Source: Paenibacillus psychroresistens (GTDB taxonomy: Bacteria; Bacillota; Bacilli; Paenibacillales; NBRC-103111). From it: DNA of 64,000 nt. The stretch spans positions 3,262,001 to 3,326,000 of the forward strand of contig NZ_CP034235.1 of NCBI RefSeq assembly GCF_009728935.1, read 5' to 3'. A program made the translations under genes and the position numbers. Under the pieces are notes generated by a model. That model was not told where the DNA came from. It saw nothing but the letters and a program-made list of their open reading frames with translations, and ran no database searches. Positions 63,480 to 64,000 of the stretch are shown here, piece by piece; the first letter of the stretch is position 1; every line of letters begins with the position of its first letter.

Positions 63480-64000
63480 ATGTTTCCCATTCGCAATCAG
63501 AAACGCAATTGTACGGATACCGTCAAAATCCAGGACTTTCTCGAACATGCCCAGACTGGATTTCTAGGCTTATCTCTAGAAGACGTCCCCTATGTAGTTC
63601 CACTCAATTTCGTTTGGCTGAACGAGGCCATCTATTTTCATGGGGCAGATAAAGGAAGAAAAGTCACTTATATCGAGCATAACCCCCTAGCCTGCTTCAC
63701 AGTCAGTGAGAGTTATGGGACCCTCACGAGTCCGATACCCGCCGCAACGGATACCGCCTATATGAGTGTCATTATCGAAGGATCCTTGTTTCACGTAACC
63801 GATATAAATGAAGCAACGGAGGCCATGCAGATCATGCTGGACAAGTATGTGCCAGGCTATTATGATCGACCGCTGGAGCGGAGTCATTTGGAACGATATG
63901 TTTCCTACTTAGGTAGTAAAACGGCCATCTACAAATTAACCGCAGCTTCCTTAACGGCCAAAGAGAAAGAAGTGGCACTGGATCGTATGTTCTATGAAGG
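63480..64000 (+). CDS. Pyridoxamine 5'-phosphate oxidase-like flavoprotein (3' end outside window)
   Basis: The frame from ATG 63480 is open to the window end (173 codons). AGGTGA lies 8 bp upstream. The sequence ([62 protein letters not shown]) is that of the NimA/PNPOx-like FMN-binding split-barrel family. Some relatives reduce nitroimidazoles; the role here is unknown. Confidence 0.85.
   Translation, partial: MFPIRNQKRNCTDTVKIQDFLEHAQTGFLGLSLEDVPYVVPLNFVWLNEAIYFHGADKGRKVTYIEHNPLACFTVSESYGTLTSPIPAATDTAYMSVIIEGSLFHVTDINEATEAMQIMLDKYVPGYYDRPLERSHLERYVSYLGSKTAIYKLTAASLTAKEKEVALDRMFYE

Overview
The window looks like the chromosome of a low-to-mid GC Gram-positive soil or plant-associated bacterium of the Paenibacillus type. 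The reasons are AGGAGG-like ribosome binding sites, frequent TTG/GTG starts, many CUT1 sugar ABC transporters with lipoprotein binding proteins, YesM/YesN-type two-component pairs with AraC output domains, catabolite-responsive (cre-like) sites and a cytochrome b558 SdhC. It is mainly a polysaccharide-utilisation region. No rRNA, tRNA, CRISPR array or phage was seen.

Layout. 1-2520: tail of a secreted glycosidase with a ricin-type lectin module, then two sugar permeases. 2540-4576: an AraC regulator divergent from a small unknown gene overlapping a PhyH-type dioxygenase. 4664-10929 (minus): an Lpl-type ABC transporter and a membrane-bound AraC regulator; the promoter region holds a cre-like site and two direct repeats. 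11253-13966: a truncated response regulator, a PpiC-type foldase and a secreted clan GH-A-like glycosidase related to the one at position 1. 14164-26686: a chemoreceptor, a YesM/YesN pair, a complete ABC transporter, a broken GH95 gene and a GH27 gene. 26953-29787 (minus): a Cys-rich small protein, a GH51 arabinofuranosidase and its AraR-like regulator.

29873-40463 is the most unusual part. This 10.6 kb segment has 26-bp terminal inverted repeats (25 of 26 matching), repeated internal end motifs and a flanking 5-bp direct repeat (ATTAT). This is the architecture of Tn7-like or IS21-like transposon ends. It carries a fructan/sucrose operon (LacI regulator, ABC transporter, GH32, fructokinase), one intact IS6-family element, one IS6 remnant and truncated MCP and MerR genes. 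No transposition gene that would recognise the ends was found inside. A second, decayed copy of one end abuts it at 40469 and is followed by a TOPRIM-protein relic.

41499-45474 holds a MocR regulator divergent from an epimerase-like SDR, a GNAT acetyltransferase and an orphan sdhC. A short SufB-like relic follows. 46137-60437 is a second glycan locus: GH43, YesM/YesN pair, ABC transporter, a very large GH106-like enzyme and a GH115 alpha-glucuronidase-like enzyme, ending in relics of two binding-protein genes. A 73-bp module is repeated upstream of the GH43 gene and of the binding-protein gene, so one regulator probably controls both. 61387-64000: a membrane coiled-coil protein coupled to a phosphodiester-glycosidase-domain protein, then an incomplete pyridoxamine-oxidase-like gene.

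The enzyme set (GH51, GH27, GH95, GH43, GH106-like, GH115) would suit plant cell-wall side chains such as arabinogalactan or decorated xylan/pectin. That is inference from family membership.
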